Shown here piece after piece: positions 51,073 through 58,817 of a DNA stretch of 64,000 bases. Where the stretch lies: NCBI RefSeq assembly GCF_003343245.1, contig NZ_CP024901.1:682001-746000 (forward strand), given 5' to 3'. Within the stretch, counting starts at the first letter, position 1. Every line of letters begins with the position of its first letter. The notes below the pieces were generated by a model. It saw only the letters and a list, made by a program, of their open reading frames with translations. It did no database searches and had not been told where the DNA came from. Position numbers and translations under genes: made by a program. The stretch is from Photorhabdus laumondii subsp. laumondii (GTDB lineage Bacteria > Pseudomonadota > Gammaproteobacteria > Enterobacterales > Enterobacteriaceae).

Positions 51073-51594
51073 ATGAAATTATTACGTATATATAAAAGGT
51101 TTAAAAATTGGCGAAATATTATTGTTTTTATGAGTTGCACCTTATTAATGGCATGCTCTAAGTTCATTGATATATACAGACCAATTGACGTATCGAAGTC
51201 TGGTCAATCAGTCAAAATTGATTTTGAACTCAGCAAGGAAGGTAATTATCAGTTTGCCTTACTGTTTGAAACTGGGGAGGGTTATGATGAAATGGAAAGG
51301 CGGTTTAAGTTGTTTGGGAGAGCTGATAAAGATGGAGTAATAATCCCTGTTTCACTCTATATCGTTAAAGATGGCAAGATTTTTTTTGATAAGAAAATAA
51401 ACGCTTCAGGGTCCGAAGGAGGGCGTGTCTTCAATTACGAAGAGAGAAGTATAAATACGGCTGTGAGAGAAATTAAAACATTTTTATTACCTCCCGGACG
51501 CTACTCTGCGGTAATTACCACCCTGGAGGATGTCCCTGTTTTTAATGATATTGAGAGTTTTGTTGAATTCACCTATTACGATCCAAAGATTTGA
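51073..51594 (+). CDS. Tandem lipoprotein 6 of 7
   Basis: It has 173 residues, lipobox LMAC. From about residue 59 to 150 it is nearly identical in protein and DNA to copy 1 (FETGEG, RRFKLFGRADKDGVIIPVSL, NASGSEGGRVFNYEERS). Its signal region is like copies 3-4 (MKLLRIYKRFKNWRN). This patchwork suggests recent recombination or gene conversion between copies. Confidence 0.85.
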   Translation: MKLLRIYKRFKNWRNIIVFMSCTLLMACSKFIDIYRPIDVSKSGQSVKIDFELSKEGNYQFALLFETGEGYDEMERRFKLFGRADKDGVIIPVSLYIVKDGKIFFDKKINASGSEGGRVFNYEERSINTAVREIKTFLLPPGRYSAVITTLEDVPVFNDIESFVEFTYYDPKI

Positions 51595-51642
51595 AATGGT
51601 ATCAGTATAAACAAAGGAAATATCAAAATTTGGAGTGAAGAA

Positions 51643-52164
51643 ATGAAAGTATTACAGGTACACGAAAGATTCAAAAACTGGCGCAACATTATTATTTTTA
51701 TGAGCTGTGCCTTATTAATGGCCTGCTCTAAGCCCATTGATATATACAAACCGATTGACGTATCGAAGTCTGGTCAGTCAGTCAAAATTGATTTTGAAAT
51801 CAGCAAGAAAGGAAATTATCAGTTTGCCTTGCTGTTTGATAAAGGGGATGACTATGAGGAAATGAAAAAGCGACTTGAATTGTTCGGGAATGTTGATAAG
51901 GACGGGGTAATAATCCCCGTTTCGCTTCATTTAGTTAAAGATAGCAAGATTTTTTTTGACAAGAAAATAAATGCAGGAGGACGTGGTTGGGGACAGTCTC
52001 TTGATTACGAAGGAAGAAGAATAAATATGGCTGTGCGAAACATTAAAATACTTGAGTTACCCCCTGGACGTTACTCTGCGGTAATTACCATCCTGGAGGA
52101 TGTCCCTGTTTTTAATGACATCGAGAGTTTTGTCGAATTCTCCTATTTTAATCCAAAAATTTGA
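51643..52164 (+). CDS. Tandem lipoprotein 7 of 7
   Basis: It has 173 residues, lipobox LMAC, signal region like copies 1 and 2. The centre is distinct (FDKGDDYEEMKKRLELFGNV, then NAGGRGWGQSLDYEGRR), as is VITILEDVP in the tail. It ends FVEFSYFNPKI. It lies 50 bases before the large secreted protein, whose ribosome site (AGAGGAAATAATAAGT) is unlike the TTTGGAGTGA-type sites of the lipoproteins. Confidence 0.85.
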   Translation: MKVLQVHERFKNWRNIIIFMSCALLMACSKPIDIYKPIDVSKSGQSVKIDFEISKKGNYQFALLFDKGDDYEEMKKRLELFGNVDKDGVIIPVSLHLVKDSKIFFDKKINAGGRGWGQSLDYEGRRINMAVRNIKILELPPGRYSAVITILEDVPVFNDIESFVEFSYFNPKI

Positions 52165-52214
52165 CTTATTCAGAAAAAAACAAAGAGAAATAATCAGTAG
52201 AGGAAATAATAAGT

Positions 52215-55200
52215 ATGGAAAAGAAATATACTGTAACCTATAAAGTTGCTCCGATGGGGGCTAAGTATGTTTATCAGGAAGATAAGAACGAACATAAAGC
52301 GGGAGACGTACACTCTTCAGCCGGCGGTCATATGTGGTATGTTTTGAATGACGGGAGCGGAAGTGAAATAAGTTACGGTTTTGAGTCAAGGTATGATGAA
52401 CCGTGGGGAGAGGGGCGAGTAACGAATAATGATAATGCCGCCTATCAACAGACCTCTTACGAAACCACCGTAGAATTGACTGAATTTCAGTACAACAGGT
52501 TAAAAGCTTTTTCAGAAGGCCCATCGTTAGTTGGATTTGATGCTAAGCATTACAACGTGGCTAAAAACAGTTGCGTGGATTTCGTATTTGCATCATTAAA
52601 AGCCGTTGGCTATAACGAAAAAGGTTTCGAGGGAGAACTGTTCCCTAATCATAATCCTATGCATTTGCGTGATATGTTGCAAAATAATGGAAGTCGAATT
52701 ATCCGTGACAACTTGAGTCGTTATATTCGTTATAGTGACTTTTATTATCTGGACGATGAAAGTGGTCGAGCGTGTTTATGGCTTAGGCCAGAGGATACGA
52801 AAATCACTCTACCGATGAAGCCATTGATTAACATCGATATCGTGTCCACGCCAAAACCTCTGCGGCATATTCAGGGCGAAAACAAAGCTCAGCAGGATGT
52901 TGCTAACGGGTTTATACAAAATTCTGCAACACATAAAATATCTGCCGTCGGGGATATGCTCAATAAAACAGACTTTGCCTCCACCCAGATGGCAGGTCTT
53001 GCCACCGGTGGCATTCGTCCCGGTGAAATGCAGCTCGACCCCAATGTCAAGCCCAACAGCTATCTGTCGGAGTTCTACAAGCCTTTCTACCAACCCGGAG
53101 ACACTAGCAAGCTGGACTTCGGCCTGCGCAACGCTGTGACGTTGAACGGTTTATCGGCGATGACAACGTTTAACACTTATGTTGACCCGCTGTTATTGGA
53201 TCTGAGCGGCAATGGTGTGCACATGACTGACATTCGTGACGGCGTGTTGTTCGACATGGATAACAGTGGCACGCTTAAGCGCAGCGGCTGGGCGGATCGC
53301 AATACCGGGATATTGGTGATCGACGATGGTAGCGGTCAGATAAAAAATGCCGGCCAGATGTTCTCCGAATACTACGGTGGTAAGGCCGGAATAAACGGTG
53401 CCGCGGGCGAAAAAAAATTCAAGGAGGGTTTCGGTGCCTTAGCCAGTGAAGATGCCAACAAAGACGGCGTGATTGATGAACGTGATCCGATCTGGAGTAA
53501 ATTACGGGTCTGGGTTGATGGCACCCACGATGCAAAAGTCGATGCGGGCGAACTCAAAACACTGGCGGAATGGGGTATTACTCAGATAAACGTCCGGGCT
53601 TCGAACAAAACAGACGTCCGTGATGGGAATAAGGTCGTTGCCAGTGGGTCGTTTACTATCAATGGTAAAACTCAGGAAGTGCTGGCCGTCGACTTTCTTG
53701 GTGACCCCGTCAGTAATACCTTGAGTACTCAGGGAGCTGGCACACGAGTGACCTCCACTCACAACGATATCATAACCACGGCTTACGCCAGCCAGAGTGA
53801 AACAGATGAAACCTTAAATGCGGAGCAACTGGGAGTCAGCAATCTGTATGGTGGCAGCGGCAATGATACGTTGATTGCGGCAAAAACCGGCAGCTGGCTG
53901 GTTGGAGGCGCAGGGAGCAATACCTATGTCGGTGGTGCCGGCGATGACGTGTTTGTCATCAGCGCTTCTGACGATACGAAAAACATTCACGGCAATGGCG
54001 GGCACGATACGGCGATCATTGTCGGTAACCAAGGCGTGGAGCTGAACATGGGTCAAGCCAGTTTAACCATCGCCGAAGGCGGAAGCGGCAACGATACTAT
54101 CATAAGCGGTAGTGTCAACGGTGTCTTTATCAAGGGCGGTTCCGGCAATTCGACTCTGATAGGTGGCATGGGTAACGACGTCCTGGTCGGCGGCAGTGGG
54201 CACAACACCATCGTTGGTGGCACGGGTAAGTCGGTTATCTATGCCGGTCCTCAGGGCGACACAATTTACGCCTCCAAAGACGGCAGCATCATTCACGCTG
54301 GCGGCGGCGATGATAAGATTTTCGGTGGTGTGGGTGACGATGTGATCGAAGTGGGTCACGGCAATGCTACGATTGATGGGGACGGAGGGGTCAACATCGT
54401 CAGCCTGCACGGTAACCACGGCGATTATCAAATTACCCGTACCGACAGTGGGTATGTGGTGGCCGATAAGGTCGCCGGGCGTGACGGCACGGTTACGCTG
54501 AAAAATATCCAAAAACTCAATTTTTCAGATATTTCGGCGGTTGATTTACAAACACCCAATGCGATGCCTGTCGAGGATGTCCTCACTCACGACAAGGACG
54601 GCAAGGTTTTTGATCGTACTCAGCCTCATCTGATTGCCGCAGAAAGTCTGCTGGCTAACGATCAACACCTTAACAGTCAGGGTACCCTGCGCATTGCCAA
54701 TGTTGGGGATGCGATAGGCGGTACGGTCAGCCTCACAGCTCAGGGCGATGTCTTGTTTACGCCGGATGCAGATTACACCGGTGTCATTAGCTTTAAATAT
54801 GGGGTAACTGACGCAGCCGGGAATCCGTCAGCATCGGTAGTCGATCTCAGCAGTGGGGAAACCGCGCCGATGCGCGCCGTTGCGACATTATTGACCCCGG
54901 AAGTCCCGCTCGATCCATTAGCTGCTCAACAATGGTATTTGAGCGATGCCAACATTCTGCCGGTCTGGAAGGACTACACCGGCAAGGGCGTACGCATTGG
55001 TCAGTTCGAGCCGGGCGGTAAGTTTGCCACCGCGCCTGAAATATTTGATATCAATCACCCCGACCTTGCGGCGAATGTCGACAAAGCTTGGTTGCAGACT
55101 CAACAAACCAATGGCACCTTGCCGAACGTGGTCTCCAACCACGCGACAATGGTGGCGGGTGTGATGGTCGCGGCGAAGAATAATACGGGTGGCGTCGGGG

Positions 55201-58200
55201 TTGCCCATGATGCGACGTTGGGCGGCTATTATCTGGCCAATGACGGTGCCGATCTTGCGGGACTGGGGCATATGGTCAGTTTTGATATTGCCAACAATAG
55301 CTGGGGATTTGCCAACGATTTCGCGCTCAGCAGCTTTCAGGGCGGCTCCATCAATACTGCCGCGTCGCTGAGCCTGAATGCGCAGTATGCGGCGGCTAAT
55401 GGTCGTGGCGGATTGGGTACCGTCATCGTGGCGGCGGGCGGCAACCATCGTGCAGAAGGCGGCAATGCTCAGGGGTCGCTGACCAATAACAACCGCTTTT
55501 CGGTGGAAGTCGGTGCAATCAACGCACAGGGCGATTTGTCGACGTTGCAGATTGGCTCCTCACCCTTCTCCAATCCGGGAGCCAGCCTGTTGGTTTCGGC
55601 ACCGGGCAGCAATGTCGTGTCTACCAGCTATATGCTGAAAACCGAACGTGGCTCAACTTTCGGCAATGACTACACCAGCATGCAAGGCACCAGCTTTGCC
55701 GCTCCGATAGTCTCCGGTGTTGTTGCGTTGATGCTTGAGGCCAACCCGAACTTAGGCTATCGGGATGTGCAGCAGATCCTTGCTCTGTCCGCTCGCAAGA
55801 TCAATGACCCCTCTACCGCATGGAGCGATAATAGTAGCCATAGCTGGAATGGCGGTGGCATGCATGCCAGCAACGATTACGGTTTTGGTCAAATCGATGC
55901 GCGAGCCGCTGTTCGCCTGGCTGAGTCTTGGATGACTCAAAGCACCGCTGCCAACGAGTTCGTCTATAGCGCATCCAGCGGCCCTCTGGGGAAAACCTTG
56001 GCAGCAGGTGAAACGCTGACGTCGTCCATCGCCATGAATGCCGGTCTGAATGTCGAGCATGTCGAGATCGATTTTGACGCCCAGGCAGGCCGTCTTGGTG
56101 ATCTGACGCTCAAACTGATCTCTCCCGATGGCACTCAGAGCATCTTGCTCAATCGTCAGGGTAAGGTTCCAGACGGCATGCCGGGCGCGAGTGCGACCGA
56201 TCTGGGTAGTAGCCAGTCGGGGACGTTCAAATACAGCTTTATGTCGACTCATGATTTGGGTGAACGCTCGGCTGGCAACTGGACCCTACAGGTGAGCGAT
56301 GCGCATTCCGGCCTGCCGGTCACATTAAATGCCTGGTCGCTACGTTTGTACGGCAGCAAGAGCACCTCGGATGACACTTACTTTTACACCGACGAATATA
56401 TCCAATCGGTGGTCGGGCAGGCCAACCGCGCAGTGTTGGATGATGCGGTCAATGGCGTGGCGGGAGGGCGTAATACCCTCAATGCGGCGGCTGTTTCGCG
56501 GGATACCTCGGTCAACTTGCTGACCGGTGTTGCCAGCATTGGCGGCACAGCGTTGACAATAAAGAATCCGTCGGGCATTCAGAACATCGTCACCGGTGAT
56601 GGCAACGATACGCTGGTCGCGGGTAATGCCGATGCATTGCTTGATGGCGGGCGTGGAAACAACACACTGGCAGGTGGTGCGGGCAAGGACTTCTTTGTGG
56701 TCCACCACCGTGAGGCAGGCAGCGATGTTATCAGCAACTTCGAGGCGGCTCGTGGCGAAATCATCGATCTGGTCGGATTTCGTGGAAAAACGTTTGCCGA
56801 TCTGTTGCTGACGCAGCAGGGGGCGGATGTTAAGGTCGATCTGGGTAAGGGGCAGAGCATTGTCCTGAAAAATCAGCCACTCGCCGGGATCGGTGCGGCG
56901 AACTTCAAGTTCCAGGATACTTTTATCGCCCCGGTGGCTTACACGAATAGCGACGCCGCAACGCTCCAGCCACAAGAAGGCTTGGGAACCGTGATCCTTA
57001 AGGGCGGCGGCAAGGGCGTCATGCTCACCAGCGATGCTCAGGGGCAGATGAAATTTAGCTTGAATGGGACGATCTATAGTCATGACAGTGCGGCGTCAGA
57101 CGTTTTTGTGGTGGCCGCCCAACCGGGTGCCAGGGACTACAAGAATGCATTACGTGGGTTCCGTCACGGCATTGATAAAATTGATTTGCGTCAAGCCGGC
57201 GTCACTGATTTCAGCCAACTCACAATTGCTAAGAGTCATCGTGGCACGATCAACGGTCTGTCACAAATTCATGGCGTTGAGGTGGTCTTTAATGGGGTCA
57301 GCGGTACTGATTCAAACGTGAAGTTGCTGTATCTCGATACTCTGGATACTTCGCAGGTCGATGCGGCCGACTTCCTTTTTGCGGAGCTTACACCAGATTT
57401 GGTCCCAACGGTCAAGCCAGTGGTGACGCAATCTCTTGATAAACCGACGGTGACTGTACCGGGTTCATTGACACCAATTGTCGACCCCCTTGGCGTTGAT
57501 AAGCCTTTACCACTTTCCCCTATCGACTTGAAGCCGATTAGTATTCCCCCAAGGAAGCCGGTTAGCATTCCCCTTATTGACTGGAGTCTGACTAAAATTT
57601 CTTCTATTGATATTGACCGGGATATGATTAAAGTTACCCCTGTTGAGCTGAATCCGACCAGAATTAACACTGGCCTTGTCGACCTGAGGTCGCGTTTTGA
57701 CCAGAATGTTGACCGGATGTCACTGATTGACCGGAAGCCGATTAGCACTCCTCCTGTTGAGCCGCGCACAACACTTAACGTTCCGAAAATTGAGCCAGCA
57801 GTGGAATCTACACCGGTGACCACTGACCCTGATTCCATTACGGTCAAAAATCCCTTTTCCGAGGTTACGTTGGGGGACGAGAGCAAGACTATCAATGTGA
57901 AAGCTATGGATAGCAAAATAGTTGCCGGTAACGGTGACAATAAGGTTAATGTGATGGACCGCTTTGCCGATATCACGTTAGGTAATGGTAAAAACGTCAT
58001 TGTTGGCAATATCGACAAACTAACAGTTGGACATGGCAACAACACCATTAAAGCGTCGGGAACCTTCACGAAAGTAAACGTCGGGGATGGCAATAACCAT
58101 ATCGTGACCCGCGGTGAGATGTCGACGGTAGAAGTCGGGAATGGTGATAACCATATCATGACCAGCGGTATTATGTCGAAAGTAAAAGTCGGGGAGGGTA

Positions 58201-58586
58201 ATAACCATATTGTGACCAGTGGTACTATGTCGACGGTAGAAGTCGGGCATGGGGACAACGATTTGGAATTTAGTGGTGATATGGGGAACTTGGTGTTTGG
58301 AAAGGACATCAGCCCTGAGCGTCTGTGGTTCCAGCATGAAGGGCAGGATCTGCAAATTTCGGTCATTGGCAGCAAGCAGGAGGTAACGCTGCATAATTGG
58401 TATGCCAATTCCACCGAACGACCACGTAACATCATGGCCGGTGATGGTCATCGGTTGATGGAAAGTGATGTCGAAAATCTTGTCCAGGCGATGGCTGCCT
58501 TCGCGCCGCCGACACCTGCGACCACAATGCTCGGCGATGTCGAGCAACAGCGGCTGCAACCTGTGCTGGCAGCCAACTGGCACTGA
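52215..58586 (+). CDS. Giant type I secreted multidomain protein (papain-like + RTX + subtilase + P-domain)
   Basis: The 2123-residue protein has no N-terminal signal peptide and is the likely cargo of the upstream exporter. Order of parts: residues 1-~210, a permuted papain/NlpC-P60-like domain with GGHMWYVLND (His39) and KNSCVDFVFASLKAVG (Cys120); ~325-430, LLLDLSGNGVHMTD and an EF-hand-like DANKDGVIDERD (413-424); ~540-710, glycine-aspartate RTX repeats (GGSGNDTL, GGAGDDVF); ~790-890, a cadherin-like domain; ~905-1240, a subtilisin-like domain with NHATMVAG (His976), NNSWG (1027-1031) and GTSFAAP (Ser1160), but IGQFEPG where the catalytic Asp is expected; ~1270-1380, a P-domain; ~1455-1560, further RTX-like repeats; ~1730-1880, a Pro/Ile/Lys-rich linker; ~1935-2025, 18-residue repeats; then a C-terminus LVQAMAAFAPPTP to NWH like type I signals. 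GC rises sharply near codon 255. Function (toxin, adhesin or protease) is not known. Confidence 0.9.
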   Translation: MEKKYTVTYKVAPMGAKYVYQEDKNEHKAGDVHSSAGGHMWYVLNDGSGSEISYGFESRYDEPWGEGRVTNNDNAAYQQTSYETTVELTEFQYNRLKAFSEGPSLVGFDAKHYNVAKNSCVDFVFASLKAVGYNEKGFEGELFPNHNPMHLRDMLQNNGSRIIRDNLSRYIRYSDFYYLDDESGRACLWLRPEDTKITLPMKPLINIDIVSTPKPLRHIQGENKAQQDVANGFIQNSATHKISAVGDMLNKTDFASTQMAGLATGGIRPGEMQLDPNVKPNSYLSEFYKPFYQPGDTSKLDFGLRNAVTLNGLSAMTTFNTYVDPLLLDLSGNGVHMTDIRDGVLFDMDNSGTLKRSGWADRNTGILVIDDGSGQIKNAGQMFSEYYGGKAGINGAAGEKKFKEGFGALASEDANKDGVIDERDPIWSKLRVWVDGTHDAKVDAGELKTLAEWGITQINVRASNKTDVRDGNKVVASGSFTINGKTQEVLAVDFLGDPVSNTLSTQGAGTRVTSTHNDIITTAYASQSETDETLNAEQLGVSNLYGGSGNDTLIAAKTGSWLVGGAGSNTYVGGAGDDVFVISASDDTKNIHGNGGHDTAIIVGNQGVELNMGQASLTIAEGGSGNDTIISGSVNGVFIKGGSGNSTLIGGMGNDVLVGGSGHNTIVGGTGKSVIYAGPQGDTIYASKDGSIIHAGGGDDKIFGGVGDDVIEVGHGNATIDGDGGVNIVSLHGNHGDYQITRTDSGYVVADKVAGRDGTVTLKNIQKLNFSDISAVDLQTPNAMPVEDVLTHDKDGKVFDRTQPHLIAAESLLANDQHLNSQGTLRIANVGDAIGGTVSLTAQGDVLFTPDADYTGVISFKYGVTDAAGNPSASVVDLSSGETAPMRAVATLLTPEVPLDPLAAQQWYLSDANILPVWKDYTGKGVRIGQFEPGGKFATAPEIFDINHPDLAANVDKAWLQTQQTNGTLPNVVSNHATMVAGVMVAAKNNTGGVGVAHDATLGGYYLANDGADLAGLGHMVSFDIANNSWGFANDFALSSFQGGSINTAASLSLNAQYAAANGRGGLGTVIVAAGGNHRAEGGNAQGSLTNNNRFSVEVGAINAQGDLSTLQIGSSPFSNPGASLLVSAPGSNVVSTSYMLKTERGSTFGNDYTSMQGTSFAAPIVSGVVALMLEANPNLGYRDVQQILALSARKINDPSTAWSDNSSHSWNGGGMHASNDYGFGQIDARAAVRLAESWMTQSTAANEFVYSASSGPLGKTLAAGETLTSSIAMNAGLNVEHVEIDFDAQAGRLGDLTLKLISPDGTQSILLNRQGKVPDGMPGASATDLGSSQSGTFKYSFMSTHDLGERSAGNWTLQVSDAHSGLPVTLNAWSLRLYGSKSTSDDTYFYTDEYIQSVVGQANRAVLDDAVNGVAGGRNTLNAAAVSRDTSVNLLTGVASIGGTALTIKNPSGIQNIVTGDGNDTLVAGNADALLDGGRGNNTLAGGAGKDFFVVHHREAGSDVISNFEAARGEIIDLVGFRGKTFADLLLTQQGADVKVDLGKGQSIVLKNQPLAGIGAANFKFQDTFIAPVAYTNSDAATLQPQEGLGTVILKGGGKGVMLTSDAQGQMKFSLNGTIYSHDSAASDVFVVAAQPGARDYKNALRGFRHGIDKIDLRQAGVTDFSQLTIAKSHRGTINGLSQIHGVEVVFNGVSGTDSNVKLLYLDTLDTSQVDAADFLFAELTPDLVPTVKPVVTQSLDKPTVTVPGSLTPIVDPLGVDKPLPLSPIDLKPISIPPRKPVSIPLIDWSLTKISSIDIDRDMIKVTPVELNPTRINTGLVDLRSRFDQNVDRMSLIDRKPISTPPVEPRTTLNVPKIEPAVESTPVTTDPDSITVKNPFSEVTLGDESKTINVKAMDSKIVAGNGDNKVNVMDRFADITLGNGKNVIVGNIDKLTVGHGNNTIKASGTFTKVNVGDGNNHIVTRGEMSTVEVGNGDNHIMTSGIMSKVKVGEGNNHIVTSGTMSTVEVGHGDNDLEFSGDMGNLVFGKDISPERLWFQHEGQDLQISVIGSKQEVTLHNWYANSTERPRNIMAGDGHRLMESDVENLVQAMAAFAPPTPATTMLGDVEQQRLQPVLAANWH
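58026..58295 (+). repeat. Five tandem 54-bp coding repeats
   Basis: Units start at 58026, 58080, 58134, 58188 and 58242. Units 2-4 are close copies encoding VGxGxNHIxTxGxMSxVx (18 residues); the first and last are diverged. They resemble calcium-binding beta-roll repeats with Asn in place of the usual Asp, and lie just before the secretion signal. Confidence 0.85.
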
Positions 58587-58594
58587 TCGGTAAC

Positions 58595-58622
58595 AAGGCC
58601 CGCGATGGTTATCGCGGGCCTT
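58595..58622 (+). terminator. Terminator after the secreted-protein gene
   Basis: The perfect 12-bp stem AAGGCCCGCGAT/ATCGCGGGCCTT with loop GGTT starts 9 bases after the stop, followed by ATAAAT. It marks the end of the island's transcription unit. The T-run is short, but the stem is very strong. Confidence 0.8.
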
Positions 58623-58654
58623 ATAAATAGGTGAATTGCGCCGTTTAAATGTAA

Positions 58655-58712
58655 GCGCCCCATATGGGGACTTCTGCCTTTCGACAGGCAAAATGTCTAA
58701 CTGTTGGGGCGC
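58655..58712. other. Nested stem-loop element at the right edge of the island
   Basis: GCGCCCC (58655-58661) pairs with GGGGCGC (58706-58712). Inside, TGCCT (58675-58679) pairs with AGGCA (58686-58690) over a 6-base loop, and CCCCATATGGGG gives a competing small hairpin on the left arm. It lies between the island terminator and the end of argA. It could terminate argA (minus strand), be a structured RNA, or be a recombination site. Confidence 0.5.
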
Positions 58713-58817
58713 GTTTCACAATTTAATATGAATGGAAAATACAAAATAACCATTTATTTAATCGCCAAGTATGTCAGTCAGTGTGGAATTAAAAACAGAT
58801 TAACGGTGTTGCGCTTA

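Larger units (their letters stand above)
48170..52164 (+). repeat. Seven-unit tandem gene array, 570-589 bp per unit
   Basis: Start-to-start distances are 570, 580, 580, 589, 570 and 570 bases. Spacers are nearly identical between units (GGTATCAGTATAAACAAAGG, then AAATATAAAAATTTGGAGTG before each ATG). Both coding ends and spacers are highly conserved, which makes the array prone to unequal crossing-over and copy-number change. A hand count of 48301-48360 gives 20 G+C in 60, against 32 of 60 in the adaptor gene (46921-46980). Confidence 0.9.

Noticed and set aside
48170..52164. Phage tail or fimbrial subunit array
   Set aside because: Each copy has a lipobox signal peptide and no chaperone, usher or phage structural gene is adjacent.
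53814..54512. Long minus-strand open frames under the RTX region of the secreted-protein gene
   Set aside because: They mirror the GC-rich, repetitive plus-strand coding sequence (repeats force open antisense frames) and show no ribosome site or family motif.
58026..58295. CRISPR-like regular repeats (54-bp period)
   Set aside because: The repeats are in frame within a protein gene, have no unique spacers and no cas genes nearby.
57269..58435. A 388-codon minus-strand open frame opposite the linker and repeats
   Set aside because: It is Ser/Leu/Pro low-complexity produced by the antisense of the repeats. The plus-strand frame is continuous and carries domains and the secretion C-terminus.
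58655..58712. Integron attC site
   Set aside because: The stem lacks the paired RYYYAAC/GTTRRRY core sites at its ends, and no integrase or cassette array is present.
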